Assembly (NCBI GenBank): GCA_030386875.1
Contig: CM059563.1
Location: 13,038,001 to 13,102,000 of the forward strand
DNA length: 64,000 nucleotides
Direction: 5' to 3'
Source: Morinoia aosen
Taxonomy: Eukaryota > Arthropoda > Malacostraca > Amphipoda > Talitridae
Shown here: positions 32,251-46,150 of the stretch, in pieces
Layout: every line of letters starts with the position of its first letter
How positions within the stretch are numbered: position 1 is the first letter of the stretch
Program-made: the position numbers and the translations under genes
The notes under the pieces: model-generated
Told to the model about the DNA's origin: nothing
What the model saw: only the letters and a program-made list of their open reading frames with translations
Database searches by the model: none

Positions 32251-32316
32251 AGCTGTCACCTGAGAATCTCATGTACAGGGTACTTAAAGTGAGGGATGGT
32301 TATGAAGGTCTACTAT

Positions 32317-32342
32317 ACTCTACTATATATATATAGTAGAGT
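32317..32342. repeat. Perfect 26-bp palindrome in the 3' UTR
   Basis: actctactat atatatatag tagagt equals its own reverse complement. It lies between the stop at 32250 and the poly(A) signal at 32415, so the mRNA could fold it as a hairpin. Confidence 0.9.
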
Positions 32343-32414
32343 AAGACAAGCATTTGGCGCGTGGTTTCGGGTATTTGAAAAAGTCTTCTGAGAACGGCAC
32401 CTCGTGTACGAGGT

Positions 32415-32420
32415 AATAAA
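32415..32420 (+). promoter_or_regulatory. Poly(A) signal AATAAA of the DUF1397 gene
   Basis: A perfect AATAAA occurs 165 bases after the stop codon, in the expected range for a 3' end. Confidence 0.5.
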
Positions 32421-35400
32421 TTTAAAGGAAGTTAAGTACGGTCGTTGAAATACGAGCAAATAATGCAACTAATACAGCCCCAGCGTGAAGCTAAAGCATC
32501 AATGAATATGTCCTCGTCACCCACAATTAAAGCTACGGTAATTTTCGGGTCTTATGAAATTTCATGAACTTTACTCGTAATCTAAGAATGTAATGTCGCA
32601 AAAACAGCATTTTTAGCTTTTTCAAAACATCTAGAAGATTCTAGAATTCATTTGATTCTAGTCCTTTTTTAGCGATAATTGTGTTCTTGTGCCCACGAGA
32701 GAGTGAAATGAAAAATAAATTAACCCATTTTGAAAGAACTTCATTTTCATTGTCACCATTGTCAACATGCAATTGGGTTAGACTTATAGCCAATGCACAT
32801 TCATACTTGATTGTTCTTAGACTCGGAGAACGGTGACAAAATGGTTGAGAGTTCATCGAATCGTCTTCATTTTCAAAAGGGAACTATTTCGCTCATGTTC
32901 TTTAGAGCGCCGTCCAGTGATGAAAACGAGCCTTTTCTAGTAAAGTTGGCTATTAGATGGGCTAAAATATATATAAGCTTTTTGATTTTTGAACAATATC
33001 TTTCCTTTAGCGTTTTCGCATTAAGTGTTTAGAAGTAAATTTCACTGCACTGAAAGCTACATTTTTAGGGGTCTTGATTGGCCTGCCAAGTCAAGCTTTG
33101 CATCCGCATTCGCAATGAGTGTTTTATACGTGCCTCGAATGTATTCTCATTCCTCATTGTAAACCTTTTATATATGGAAGCTCCTGTACTGTTAAAGAAA
33201 TAAAGTTGACATTATTTACGTTTAGACACCTCATTTGTCCAAAAGGTATTCAATTCTCTTCCATGTTCCTTCAAATCAGCGAGACTATAATGATGTGTTA
33301 TTATCTCAGAACTAATACGTAATTTGTGTATATGCTGAAAAAGAGGGGTATTTCTCGTCCGCGGGAAATTCAAAAATCTCGTGATAAAAACGGAAAAAAA
33401 CTGACAACCTTCTCTTATTAAGTTAGAAAACTATGTGTGCTTGGGAGCCGTTGCTTCGTCTTACAATATTACTTTCCAATCAGTGAATGCATGCATTTCC
33501 TCCATTATTTGAAGAAAATTGAGTGAAAGAAACCTTCAATACAACCCATTGAGAAATAGTGTTTTTATCAGATAGTCAGTAGTGGCTCAATTTTGGAAGC
33601 TTGCCTCGTATTGCAGCAGTATTATGCAGTATAGGGCACTCTAGTGCTCGACACAGCGTTGTTTGATTTTCTACAAAGACGTAAAATTAGTGAAAAGGAT
33701 TTCATAGTTATTTTGGGTCTGTAAGCGTAAGGTCGTAAATACGATAGCCTATCTAATCTGTTTCCACAGCAACTTTTTGGTTAACATTTAAATCGAAATT
33801 GAATCGTGTGTGTTCAATCATTCGAGAAATTTACCAGAAATGTGTGCACGAGGTTAACTAAAACTGCCTTTAATAAATTTTAAACTAAAATTCAACATAA
33901 TCAAAATCGATTGAAGTAAATTTATTAATCGTCGAAAACGAACCACACTAGGTAAACTACGGAAGCATTTAGCGCACAAATTTTATGGCACAAACGAAGC
34001 GACAAATCTTACCGATTCATGCGCTCATCTCTCCGGAGCGCAACATCGAATGAAATAATTCGAGTGCCATCAGATATCGAGAATCAAGTACCAGATGTTA
34101 CTATCGTACATTCTTTAGGATTAACTATATTGGATTGAATTTGATAGTTATAACTGACAGTGTAATGGGTATATTATGCATGCAGATAACGAACAGACGC
34201 ATTCTTTGTAATGCCTTTCAAACTTTTAGCTTTTTAAACTATCAAAGTTTCCTCCAACTTTAAAACTGTTTCTCAGCTGTTTTATTTCTAATCCATTTTA
34301 CATTTCTAATCCATGTAGTAAATTAAATAAGGAACTCCATTGAATGACGTTTCAGATTGACCCTGTCATACTCTGTATAAAGTATCCCTGTTACTCTCGT
34401 AGCTCTCCATATTTTGTTACTACAGAAATATATTTTCATTCTTCAAAACAAGTTAGAGTGAAAACTTGATGAAATATAGAGAGAAAACTTGTAGTAAAGA
34501 GAGAATTTGTTCACTTCCAGAGCAAAGGCCCTAGGTTTACCTCCTGAGAATACCTTAGAGCTAGAGCGTATATTTTAAAACTCAGAGCTGCTAAAAGCTT
34601 GAGTTTCTTAGAGCTAAGAGTTGCTCAGAGCCAAGAATTGCTCAGAGTTGTGAGTTACTGAAAGTTCAAGCGACCGAAGACCAACCAAGTATACACTACA
34701 GGGAACCTCAGGTTCTGTGGCAACGCCTCAGACTTTGAGAGTAAAAAGCCAGAAAGAGATTATCTGCTCAGAAGGGAACAGTTTCATCTGAAATAATTAT
34801 AATTTCATTCATGTAAAAGAATGAGCACTCACTGATTGCTGTGTGAAAGTTTAACAAAAAATTTGATGAATAATTGCTTTTGAATAAAAAGAATAAAAGA
34901 TACTTAAATCTTAGTTTCTTTTCCCGTGGACTTTTACCATTTCCAAGCCCATACGAATGATAACTTTTTATTGGGTAAGAAATATTTAAGTTTAAAGAAA
35001 AACGAGAGGATAGCAGAATGAATTTATTCAGAGTAATCATTCAATGAATTTAATAATTCTATTGAGGAAATAAGGTTTTACGTAGGCTATTGTTTACGTT
35101 CAGAACGTTAACGTACGGCAGTGTTCAAGTCTCGACCTAATTTGTACTGAGTTCAGCATATCGGTGCTATTATACACAGAATGGTTCCTTTGATATTGAA
35201 GGAGTTGTGCAACAAATAAATTCTATCTATTTAAATTAGCTTGAAAAAAAATCACTAACAAGAGTCATTCAAAGGATTTTAAAACAAGGACTTAATGATA
35301 TTCTCAAGGTACTAAACATTTAACGAATCAAAGAAAATATCTGATTTTTTACGATATATTGTTTATACTTAGGAGGTTCACTTATTAGATCACATATAAC

Positions 35401-36774
35401 CGTAGCTACGCATCAGAAAATCAGCAACACATGTTACTAGAGTTTGTTTTATTGGCGTTAAGTTTTGTAATTGAGCGTAGGATTTTTCTTTCCATCCTAT
35501 GTGTATAGTTCCCTCGTGTAAGGGAGGTTGGCGTGTAGTGCAATCGACTTCTTGCACCCAACTTATCGCTAATTTTTTCCCTTTGCATTTCACGTTCTCT
35601 ATATTGAGTTGCTTACGTCACCTTTACCACAGCAGCAAGCTGTGCTGAGTGAGAAGCTGGAGTATTGCTTGCTTGAAGGAAGCGCATTTGATTAAGAAAA
35701 GAAAATAAAGCGATAAATTTTACTTGCACCGATCAAACATCAATTTAACATCTCTGGAAATAAAAACTTAAAAATATTCCTGAAAAATATTTTATACCTA
35801 AGTGTAAATACTTGTATATTTAAGAGTTTATACTTATATACACCTTTAAATGTAATCGGATTCGTTATCTTGGAGACTGGAAGCTGTCACTATTTCAAAG
35901 GGTAAGTATAGACACCTGTCGGATGTATTCCATGACACTCGTATGGATGAATAGAAATTATAGCCCAGTTGTTACCTTTCATATTTGAATCTATTGCCCC
36001 AGTATTACGCCTACGTATTTGAAGTCTCTGTCATAAATATCAATATTTTAAAAACAACGTATAGAGGTTAACATCGTGTTGAGGTTAGAAACTGATGATA
36101 AGTACAGATATGCTGGTTATTAATATTTTTAGCACGCAGTCCTTCAGTTACGTCGAGTTTCAAGTAAAACAATTAGTAATTCTCGCTGACGGAATTAAGA
36201 ACTATTCGAGTTTATTTTTCAGTGTGGTGTTACTCTTTGGTTTTAGCATAGTGCGGTAGAGGACGTAACACCAGCGTGATAAAAATGTTAACATTTGAAT
36301 AAACAAGACGAGAGCAGCAAAATGACTTAAAATTCCAGGCATTGATCAAGCTGATTTCAGTTAATATGCATATAGACACAGCAAGGGTTCAGTTGGGGAA
36401 TCTCAGAAGTAGGAGAAGAATATCGCTGATGAGTTATTCATACTTTGTCAGGTTTGCCAGTTTCTTTGAGGTACAACGGATCATTCAGTTCTGGTGAACA
36501 AAAATATTAATGTGCATTTTTAAAGTTTTCAAGTTATTTAGTCCGAAGATTGGCCTGGACCAAAACGTGAAGTTGCGGTGCGCTTTTAACCTTTGAAAGT
36601 TCTTGGACAAGTTTACTTCAAATTTCAGCTTTGAGCTCGGAGAAATATTTAAAATACGGTGTTGTTAAATTTCCACTTTTTTGTTTGTAAATATCAGAAA
36701 TGGAGTGGCTGTGTTTGATGAGAAAACAGACGAGGGGCTCTTCACTATTCTATAATAACTCATTTTAAAGTTCT
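32421..36774. other. Intergenic region between the DUF1397 gene and FoxB
   Basis: AT-rich sequence with a short degenerate repeat of gagctaagagttgctca near 34590-34660. A strong donor-like CAAAGG|GTAAGT near 35902 could belong to a noncoding upstream FoxB exon, but this is speculative. Cis-regulatory DNA for FoxB is expected here and cannot be recognised by eye. Confidence 0.4.
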
Positions 36775-37106
36775 GTGCAGAGAGTAGTCGTTCCGTTCAC
36801 GTTGGTCAGCTCTGTTCCATTTATCAAGACGAAAGTGCGGGGAGGCATGGCTCCTCCTTCGGCCCGCCCCAGCCCTCGCGTTCCAGCCTCCGAGACCAGA
36901 TCATGGAAGCGGCGACTGGCGGACTCCGCCTCCGAGGCGCGCGTGTTAAGTGCTGCGCCAGCGCGCGGCCCCGGCAGTTACTGTTGCAGAGTGCCTGAAG
37001 TGAGTCGGCAACCGTCTTTACCTGCCGCGCTTTTCCGCTCCACTCACTCTAGCATCGGCCTGCTAAAGACCATCAGTCGAAAATAGCTTTGGCTTAGTAC
37101 GTCAGA
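36775..37106 (+). promoter_or_regulatory. GC-rich FoxB promoter or 5' leader with an upstream ORF
   Basis: A sharply GC- and CpG-rich stretch sits immediately before the FoxB start in otherwise AT-rich DNA. An ATG frame of 79 codons (36847-37086) ends 20 bases before the FoxB ATG in a different frame. If the leader is transcribed this would be an upstream ORF capable of reducing FoxB translation. Its Arg/Pro/Ser-rich product looks like translated GC-rich leader. Confidence 0.5.
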
Positions 37107-38417
37107 ATGCCGAGGCCGACGAGGGAGAGCTACGGCGATCAAAAGCCGCCGTATTCTTATATTTCGTTAACCGCCATGGCCATCTGGAACAGTCCTGAGA
37201 AAATGTGCACTCTGGCAGATATTTATAAGTTTATAACTGATGGTTTCCCGTATTACCGAAAGAACACTCAACGTTGGCAGAACTCCCTGCGCCACAACTT
37301 GTCCTTTAACGACTGCTTCATCAAAATCCCGAGACGGCCGGACCGACCCGGCAAGGGGGCCTACTGGACCCTGCACCCTTCCGCCATGAATATGTTCGAA
37401 AATGGGAGTTTCCTCAGGAGGAGGAAACGTTTCAAAATAACAAAGCCGGAAAAAGAAGCACTGGAGGCAGGACTGCAACAATTGAACGGTGGTTCACTGA
37501 ACTGCATAGAAAGCAGCCGCTGTCCTGGAGAGACGCTACTCAGCTCGCCCGTACCTCCTGTGGCTCCTCCAACCTCTCATGCTAAAATTCCTTTCAATGT
37601 TGAAACTCTGGCCGCATCCGACGCTAAGAGTCCTCAACCTCTTGTAAGCCTTCCTAATATTTCCCCCGGACATTTTCCCATAGGTTTAACCCAAAACGTA
37701 TTTTCCCCTCCGACTTTGCCTCATCGGCCAATTTTATACGGGCATAATGATATTTATCCGACTCCTTCAGCAGCTGGATTCTATTCGTCTTTGTATCCGC
37801 CACCTCCGTTACCCCCTCCTCAGTTCCAACCAACTCAGTCTTATTTATCAAGCCCTCCTACATCTCTTCATCACCTTTATGCCGCTGCAATGGCTGCTAC
37901 CCTATCCCCCAGCCTGGCTCCATCAATACCTCTGCGCCCTACAGCTCTTCATATGCCACCAATCACTCTAGCCTCTTTATCGGCGTTAGGATCACCTTTT
38001 TCTGGCATGCCCTTCAGACCACAAGCGATATTGTCGCGGCCGTGCTACCCTGGAATGCCTCCCAACAGCGCCGCTGCCCGCTTCCTGTCGGCCCACTCGC
38101 CTCCGCACTCGCCGCCCGCCAGCCTCGCCAGCCTCGCAACTTTTATGTCCGCGCACTCGAGGAATCAAGAAAACGATGACGACGAGCAAATCTTAATTGA
38201 TGATTATGAGGAAGACGAGGCAGGGCATGAAATGGTCACGGACATGGTCTCCAAGTTACGGGCCTCCATGGAGTACAGCGACGGCAGCGGCAAGCGAGAC
38301 ATCAGCAAAGCCATCACTCCGCTACCGTCAGGCCCCGCAGTGGTCACGGAGTCTCCGTCGAAATCAACGAGCGGAGACGTTCTTGTTTCCAATTCTCCGA
38401 CCGCTCGGTCCGTCTGA
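37107..38417 (+). CDS. FoxB: FoxB forkhead transcription factor (436 aa, single exon)
   Basis: A nuclear DNA-binding regulator of embryonic patterning genes. The start [20 protein letters not shown] is characteristic of FoxB (Drosophila fd96Ca/fd96Cb, vertebrate FOXB1/2). The forkhead domain covers residues about 13-108, with recognition helix [15 protein letters not shown] containing N59 and H63, which contact DNA bases in the family, and the wing ending in FLRRRKRFK. FoxB members typically end the domain with [13 protein letters not shown], as here. FNVETLA at 163-169 resembles an eh1 Groucho-binding motif, seen in FoxB as FSIENII. The C-terminal half is Pro/Ser/Ala/His-rich, then has an acidic stretch ([16 protein letters not shown], about 356-371). 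No intron interrupts the frame, as is usual for this gene. The N-terminal context and ATG at 37107 fix the start. The neighbours give no functional clue. Confidence 0.96.
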   Translation: MPRPTRESYGDQKPPYSYISLTAMAIWNSPEKMCTLADIYKFITDGFPYYRKNTQRWQNSLRHNLSFNDCFIKIPRRPDRPGKGAYWTLHPSAMNMFENGSFLRRRKRFKITKPEKEALEAGLQQLNGGSLNCIESSRCPGETLLSSPVPPVAPPTSHAKIPFNVETLAASDAKSPQPLVSLPNISPGHFPIGLTQNVFSPPTLPHRPILYGHNDIYPTPSAAGFYSSLYPPPPLPPPQFQPTQSYLSSPPTSLHHLYAAAMAATLSPSLAPSIPLRPTALHMPPITLASLSALGSPFSGMPFRPQAILSRPCYPGMPPNSAAARFLSAHSPPHSPPASLASLATFMSAHSRNQENDDDEQILIDDYEEDEAGHEMVTDMVSKLRASMEYSDGSGKRDISKAITPLPSGPAVVTESPSKSTSGDVLVSNSPTARSV

Positions 38418-41262
38418 CCGCAAATGAATTCCTTCAGTGAACTGAAGTAAAGTTGCTATAATATTTGGCCTACTAGGTGCCAACGAGCTACGTGAAGCTT
38501 GCTGTAGTTACAACGTAATAATGTGCATAGTTTAGGTGCAAATACTTCATGATGATGGCGCGCGTAAGTGTTGTTTTCTTTCGAGTATGTAGATAATATT
38601 TCCTATTGGTTACCAAAGAGAAGTACAAGTTAGATACTTCATAAGATGTCAAGATGTATATGCCAAGATGTCGTTGAAATAAGTTAGGTACAAGTCTCGT
38701 TTGCACTTAATTGTATATGATAAATTGTATTTCATTATTTTATAAAACGGTTTGGTCTAGACTTTTCGCAACGATAGTAGTAATCATAGTTCGGTGGAAC
38801 GCTATGCTTACATATGATATTTAGTCTGAGTGGTTGTCAAAGAAGAAAACGTTTTTAATGCCTGGTTTCAAGTGTCAAATAATTCTCCTAATATGAAATA
38901 AGATGAAAGCTATTCTTTTCCTGATATTGTTATATATATATTAATCATAATTTATTTTAGATATTTCATTGAAATTATTTTACTTTGAGATACGAATGCG
39001 CTGACCCTTCGAATCAAACTTGTTGCGTGTCTGAAGTGTAAAAGTGATGGTGCATCATCCTCAAGATTAATTTTGTTTCAACTATTATCGCATGCGAAAT
39101 TGCAAAAATAGGTGTACCTTTTAGTGGAGTGAGCTTTGCAAACATAGTCCTGTATTTTTTCTACAGTTTCATTGAAACTAATCAAAGATTGCGAGTGTCC
39201 GATAAATCATTTAAAGAATATTACTTCTGATGGCCATTACAGTTTCAACTTTTGACTCTGAAGTGCATTTTGACATGTTCCTTCTTGAAGTTAAAGTCAA
39301 CTTTGCAAGACTTTACCTCAAACTTCGAAATTGTTAACCATTAATTTGAAGTTCGTCTCCTCGTAAATGTAGAGACACCATTGTTACCTAAATAATTTTA
39401 TGAGACACAATTCGTCTAATCATTTGCATCGCCATGCACTACACTCACATGTACTCTGCACCGAGTACATCTGACGCGCTGTAGTGCATGTTGCTCTGTT
39501 CACAACCACACAATTTTTTTACTAGGAAATTATATACACACTTGCTTATGATTTTAAACCTATTTTCTATTTTGATTCAATGGCTACCGAGAGGGAAAAA
39601 ATTTAAAATATTAGTTTCTACACAAACGCATAGTACGAAGTTGAAGGTTTTTTACCCTCTCCATATAAACGTATTGTATCATCATGATTTGAACGTATTG
39701 CATCACTACGGTTTACATGCAATGTATTTTAATAATTGAAATGCATTTCATCATTAAATTTCTCGCTACGCTCTTATTCATTGTTTTTGAATAATGAAAA
39801 ATCAGATATTTTGATTTCCTAGTTTTTGAAGATGAGTGAAAACATTTATTTTTTACTGTAATTTTTTTTGTTTTGTTTCCATGAGTTGTTTTACAAATAA
39901 GCACGTGCAAACATAATTGTATGTAGATTTCACTTGTTAAACTACAGAAAATATTAAGTTCTCACGAATGGGAAAACTTTTTCATTCAGTTACTAGATTA
40001 CCAGGGCTTTTGGCTTTGTGGAACCCCTGTCAAAAAATTGTTTTATTTGATTTTCAAAGGCTGTGAAAGTTTTCGAATAATTTTGATATTATATTAATTC
40101 AGAAGATTATTTTGAACTAATTTTGAAATTTATAACATAATATTTATATGACGATATTATAAGAATTGATCATCAAACAAGGCACATAAGTAGAAATACA
40201 AACTAACGAAAATCAGTTACCCTAAATCACAGCTTTAATTAATGCTTTAATAATAAATTAGTTTTTCAAGACACTGAAATATGTTTTCAGAAGGTTAATA
40301 TGATTGTAAACGCAGTACTCAACTCATGTGCTGTAGCAGATAATAGCTAACTACGCACGGAAAATATCTTTTAGTTTCATCACAAATTAGTTTTATTTCG
40401 GCTAAAAAAGAAACAATTTTTTGTGTTGTTTATTTCTGGAAAAGATATTTTTTGCCTAAGTGTATTCACAATTTATTTTTCTTATCGATTAGTATATAAA
40501 ATTTCCCTCTTTGTTCTAAAAATTTCACCCTTTTTACTTCTATGTGTGATCATGCGACACAAAAATTATGTTCATATCAAGGTGAAAACATTTTAAACGC
40601 CATTAAATAATCTCGCATGATCTTACGGTCACAAAAACTTCCCCAAAATTCTTACATTCCTAATTTTGCTATATTTCAGTCAGTTTTATTTTTTTACAAC
40701 AGCATAATATTCCAAAAAAATTTTCAACTTAGATCGTTAACAGCTTTTAGCATAATTTGTGCGAATTTTAATTGGCACGCATTTTTTTTAATAACGATAA
40801 GTTGAAAAAATACAGAAAGGAGAATTTCAATTTGCATGATAATTACCTCGTTAAATTTTTTGACCTTTGAATCTTTAGAAAAAGTTTAAATTATAATGAA
40901 AAATGACTCCACGTATTTATTCTGTACAGGAAATACTTCATTTAATTTTTGACACTCTCGCAGTAACATGGGCTTTAAAAAACATTTTGAAACTCCATCC
41001 AGTCACACAGTAACCAGTCTATAATGCCATTAATACCAGTCTATATAAGACCAGCGACTTGAATGCTTTTCACTTCAAGCATTTATTAACAGAACTTTAA
41101 TGCCTATCTAATTCATTCAATGCTATTCAGTGTAAAAAATACTGAATAATTAAGGACTAATTTCTCTTCTAAGTTGTGCTAACCTCGAAAAAAAGTTCTT
41201 CTGCATCGGCTGATGGCATGTTCAGAAATGATTCCCTCATTCGAAAGTGACTACCTCATTCA
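38418..41262. other. FoxB 3' flank and intergenic DNA
   Basis: AT-rich, with no AATAAA noticed in the first kilobase after FoxB and no coding-like segment. Confidence 0.4.
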
Positions 41263-41690
41263 TTGTTGATGACCAATTTAGAGACACATTTGGCGCATTC
41301 TTCGTCAATTTTTCGTGCGTTAACCACATTTCAAGGAGCTCGTAAGTTCTCTCCGAAGGTGCTAGACGTTGCCAAATCCAAATGCTGCGCCCGTTTCAAT
41401 CGTCTCTCTCACTGCCGTTGTCGCCTCCCACCTTTCCTGCTTGTGATGGATGGACACCACCATCAAAATTTGTCTCCGGAATTTACAGGGCAATCATCGA
41501 ATTATCTGGTGTGTGTCGGTCCTTTTTAGTCGGCAACCGCTTGACACCATAATGCCTGGACAGCATCTGTGGCTGCGGGCTATGCGTGCTTTTTGTTTCG
41601 CTTCTTTTAGCAGCTCATTGTACTGCTCTGGGCCATCTCTGGCCGCCTACTCAGCTTCTGCTGCAGATGCTCAAATTTTGCTCGTACTGG
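41263..41690 (-). pseudogene. Coding-like but frame-broken segment
   Basis: This GC-richer patch has peptide-like pieces on the minus strand in different frames: ARDGPEQYNELLKEAKQKAR near 41640 and WQRLAPSERTYELLEMWLTH near 41340. Stop codons intervene. It may be an eroded gene or retroelement. The plus-strand frames here look like shadows. The family is not recognised. Confidence 0.25.
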
Positions 41691-44600
41691 GAGGAATTTG
41701 ATGAAAACATTAACTCAATTTAAGAAGTTATTTTCAAGAATGGCAAGACACATTTGTTTATTTTTGTAGCCCATGTGTTTTAAGTTTATAGCACTCCTTT
41801 TTTAGGAAGTAAAACTAAAATGCCTTTGAGCAAAACATCGAAGGCTTAGTGCTTGTGTGAGACACTCAGGCATGCACTACAGAATCAGTCACTGATAAGA
41901 ATTTTATCAAAGTTTAAATCGATCGCAAGGCGTTGGTTAATTGTCACATATAATTCTTCTCTCACGATACAGCCGGTATGTTCGACCTCTGGTAAATTAT
42001 CTTATGCAATTCATACACCAGCTTTGTTCACAATTTTTTGTCTAGGAGCAGCATCACAATCAATTTTAAAAAGCAACATTTAAGTAACATTCTGACCTGC
42101 GTAGTCTAGTGTGAAGTAAACAATGTTCTCTATTGTGTCTTAACACCTTTAATAGAAAAAAGTTCTTGTACTGGATATAGATAACATGTTTCTCAAAAAA
42201 TATGTGGGAAGTGATATTTGAGCTGCTTAATTTTCACGTAAACATTTTTGCTGAAATTATGATTTTTTTGATTAAGAAAACATTAGCAGTGAAGTCTTAT
42301 TTTACACTAGCATTAATATCTTCTTTAAACACTTCCCCGCCATTAACATTGCTATCTTACTTCGTCATACTCATCACACTGTTCTTCTCATCATACTACG
42401 TCTCTGTCGTGCACCTCTATACGAACTTGATCATTTCCGACAGAGTTCATTCAAAGCATTCTGACTTACATCGCGACGAATTAAAATTTATTGTTATTAG
42501 AAAAGAACAATATTAGTTAACGTCCACGAAAATAATATCAAGAGTTGTCTAATCTGGTGTGCGAACTGATAGCAGTTGTAAGGTGCAGGGCTGGAACCAC
42601 GATGCTCGGCAAATTTTGTGCAAGGTAATGTTGAACCATATATTTATGTTTTTATTTTAGCATATATCTTTCTTTCAATATCTATGGTCGCGCAGAGTGG
42701 GGAAATTTCGCATAGCTTTAAGCTATTAATTGGAACTTCTTTCAAAAATGTTGGAAGTACTTCTTCAAAATTTATTTCATAAGTTCCAGTTGTAATTACC
42801 CTTAGAGGATCTTCATGAAGGAACTTTCCATTTACATCTATGAATTCAGCGTTTTTTTGCTTTTCTGTCCAATGCTGAAATTTGTGCAGAAAGATAAAGA
42901 ACTGGAAGCGCTATGCAGCTACGGTTGGTGGTCTCTGAAACACAGGACCGGTAGTACATGTGCGTCCGTATGTAGGTTGCAAGATGGCTTAAGGCAGTTT
43001 AAATAGATGTTCAAATTTCCTAATTTAAATGTATTTCATCATATGAATGAGACTCATGTAGTGAAATGTTCGCAAACGGAGAATTGTTCGTGTTTCCTAG
43101 CGATTATGTGCATGTATTTCTCAAGATTCGTGCTGGTGTGAGGGTGAAGTGGGAGTCGTGTTCTGCGTCCGTTTGTTATTCCTCTATGCAAATTTATTCA
43201 AAAACTCGCCAATTTGGCGATACGTGGAGTCTCTTATGCGTTCATTATCACGCCAAAGTCGTTGGAAAGCATCCTGCAAACAAACTTATGATGCTTAATG
43301 AAAATAATTTCATGAGAAGCCATAAAGATAAAAGCTGGCGTTTCGCGATTATTTTCTGCTTTGAGCTTTGCCCTCGACAGAGAGAAATAATTAGCCATTT
43401 TTTATGATAATTATTGTAGTTGTTCAACATGTGTCGTCAGCAAAATTTTACGTTAATTGGTTGTCTGGCTGAACATTCATGTTTACCTTCTTAAATATTT
43501 CTTTTTTATTTAGACTGACAATTTAGTCAGTTGATTTATTTAGTTATTTAGACAATAACGCTAACTATGCAATTTATGCTACCGAACATGGTAGTAGCAC
43601 CTTGATGAGTGTTTCAAATAAATTTTATTTCCTTTATATACATTGTGTCATATTAGTTACAGGAAAAAATATTTTGTGGAAGCGAATAAAGTTGTAACGT
43701 GCACTTCTTCATTCACTTTATTCTGCTCTAAGCAGATTCTTTAAACGCAGTTCCAAGTTCCTTTCAGTTCAAAGAGATTCGTTAACTGTAGCCCTAGGTT
43801 TTTCATCTGGACTCAAACAGATTTGTTTAGCGAGGCACTTTAGCAACTTTCCAACAGAGAATTTTTAAAGCCCCGAAGCGCCCCAGTGCGTTTGAGAGGC
43901 GGCTCACTTCTTGACCTTCATTTATTATTTCATCCTGGACACCAGTGTGTTGCTGCTCTGCTAAATGCTACTCATCACTGCTTCTTATGAGATTTCTCCA
44001 TGTTAGAGCGTTGAATCCTTTTCTTCTGATGAAGACGGTGGAAGATTTCAATTCATGCGATACAGATTTGAATTAGGGGACGGTCTTCCAAAACATACCA
44101 AAATGTTTGCGTTTATTTTCAAGCAAAGCAAATTAAATAATCAAGGCTATTAATTCTAGTAGGCTTCTCTTGGTAGTGACAAAGGGAGAATATGAATTTT
44201 GTTCTAGATTGTTCATTTTAAGTTGACCTGAAGCTAATATTGTAGGAAAAGCGTGAGGAAAACTCATTTAAAAGATGTTTCCTTGTGATGACTCACTATA
44301 ATTTAAAGGGAAACTACATCTTTTTCATGCTCAGTAAATATCACGAACTAGTAAAAAATCTTGGATTTTCCTCCAATTTCAAGAGTGATTCAACGCAAAA
44401 ATGTTAATATTCACAGTACTTGCAAGTCTTTACATTAATTTGTTTAGATGTTGTTTTCTCCTAGCAACACGATGTTACAGTTTCGCTTATTGGTAAATTT
44501 TCCTGTGTTGTTTGTTTTGCATAAATAACCAGAAAATTTGTCACGCTTGACTGCGGTGACGTTGTACTTGAGTAGGTAGCGACTGATGTGAATTTGTACA

Positions 44601-45370
44601 AATTAACCATTTTTGTGATGTTTATGTATTATGTGAGTAAAATAGTCTTGTGTTATTATTTATTTTTTCTGAGCTGAAAATGTCGAAGGAAACTTAAATA
44701 ACCATGCATCTTAACACAACTTTTAAATAGCTGAATCAGTTTATCTTTCTCGCCCATTATTATTATTTGTGTTTGTTTAACTTAAGAATAATTTGAGAGA
44801 ACTTGTGGAACTTGTGGAACAGTATATCAATCGATTTTATTTCATTTTACTTCACAGAAGTACTACAAAATACTAAGTGAAATCTAAAAAAATATTTCAA
44901 GCCAGTGAATATTGGTTGAAAAATATTTCAAGCTTGCGGCAAAATGTGAAAATTTAAAATCATCCGAGTGACAATCTAGTATTTTTTTCAAATTAAGCCC
45001 AGATGAAGCAATTAACCGCAAAGCTTATTACTCTGAATTATTTTAAGTAGCGCATGTGTTGTTTGTGTAGTTGGAATTATTTAATTTCGAGTAGGGGGTG
45101 CGACAGTACAAGCCAGCAGCGCTTACGACCAAAGTTAAATAAACGGTGTCTGCCATGAGAGCATTTCATCTGCATCAGGACATGTCTTGTAAATATAAAT
45201 TTATCGCGTACGTATGTGTATTCGCTTGTATGTAAGAGTTATATACGTAATAAGAAAGTAGAAGCTTGTGCCAGGAGTGGCACAAGTATGAAGCCGTAGT
45301 AACAACATTACTGTTACAAACGATATTTGATAGAAGACTGCCGAGTTTGCAGGATGACTGTAGGTGGGCT
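41691..45370. other. Intergenic, no supported gene
   Basis: AT-rich sequence. Open frames at 42202-42516 and 43066-43407 are without recognisable domains or convincing start context. The first is hydrophobic, as AT-rich noncoding DNA often is. Confidence 0.4.
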
Positions 45371-46150
45371 GTAAGTTGATCATAGCTGATGTTGCGATAC
45401 CTATGTTGTGGCTGATGCTCTGTCTTGACTAATGTGGCACTAAACTAGTCGTGACCGACGTTGCTAAGATGTGACTGATGCAACATGTAAAGTGGTTAAC
45501 CGTGTAATTTGATCATGAGTCAAGTTATAGTAATTGGGCTGCGACCGATGCTACGACATGGCTAAAATAGTTATAATTTGGTCGTGACTGACGTTCTTGT
45601 CACTAGGTTGTGGCTGATTCCACAACATGGCTAACATAGCTATAAATGGGTCACGATCATTTGTCAAAAAAAGTTGACCATAATATTGATACTGTAGTAA
45701 CAAGGTCATGACTAAGTTCGTTTCCATACAGTGATAGTTAATGAAACAATTTGACAATGAATGATATTACAGTTTCTCGGTCAAAGATGTTGCGTATATT
45801 GGTCAAGACTCGGCTTCTAGTACTCAATTATGATTGATACTACACGTGTTTATCCGTGGTTGATATAGCAGCAATTTTACAATGGTCGATAATGCAGTAA
45901 CGTGACAATAGCTTGTTTTGAGGTAACTTGACATACGTAGGTTGACATTGCAACAACTTAACTGAGGTTGGCGTTGCAGTGATTTGATCATAGTTGATAT
46001 TGTAGCTATTTGATCAAAGTTGGCTTTACAGTTACTTGATTGCCGTTGGTATTGCAGCTATTCTACATACTTCACTATAGTTGGTTTTCTGTCAACTGGA
46101 CCGTGGTTAATATCACAGTAGCTTTTCAAGGCTGGTGTTGCAGCATGAAT
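45371..46150 (+). repeat. Degenerate minisatellite of gttgatattgcag-type units
   Basis: About 25-30 diverged units of roughly 27 bp resemble tgatcatagttgatattgcagcaact. Clear neighbours lie near 45960-46040. It is strongly decayed, especially on the left. Confidence 0.65.
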
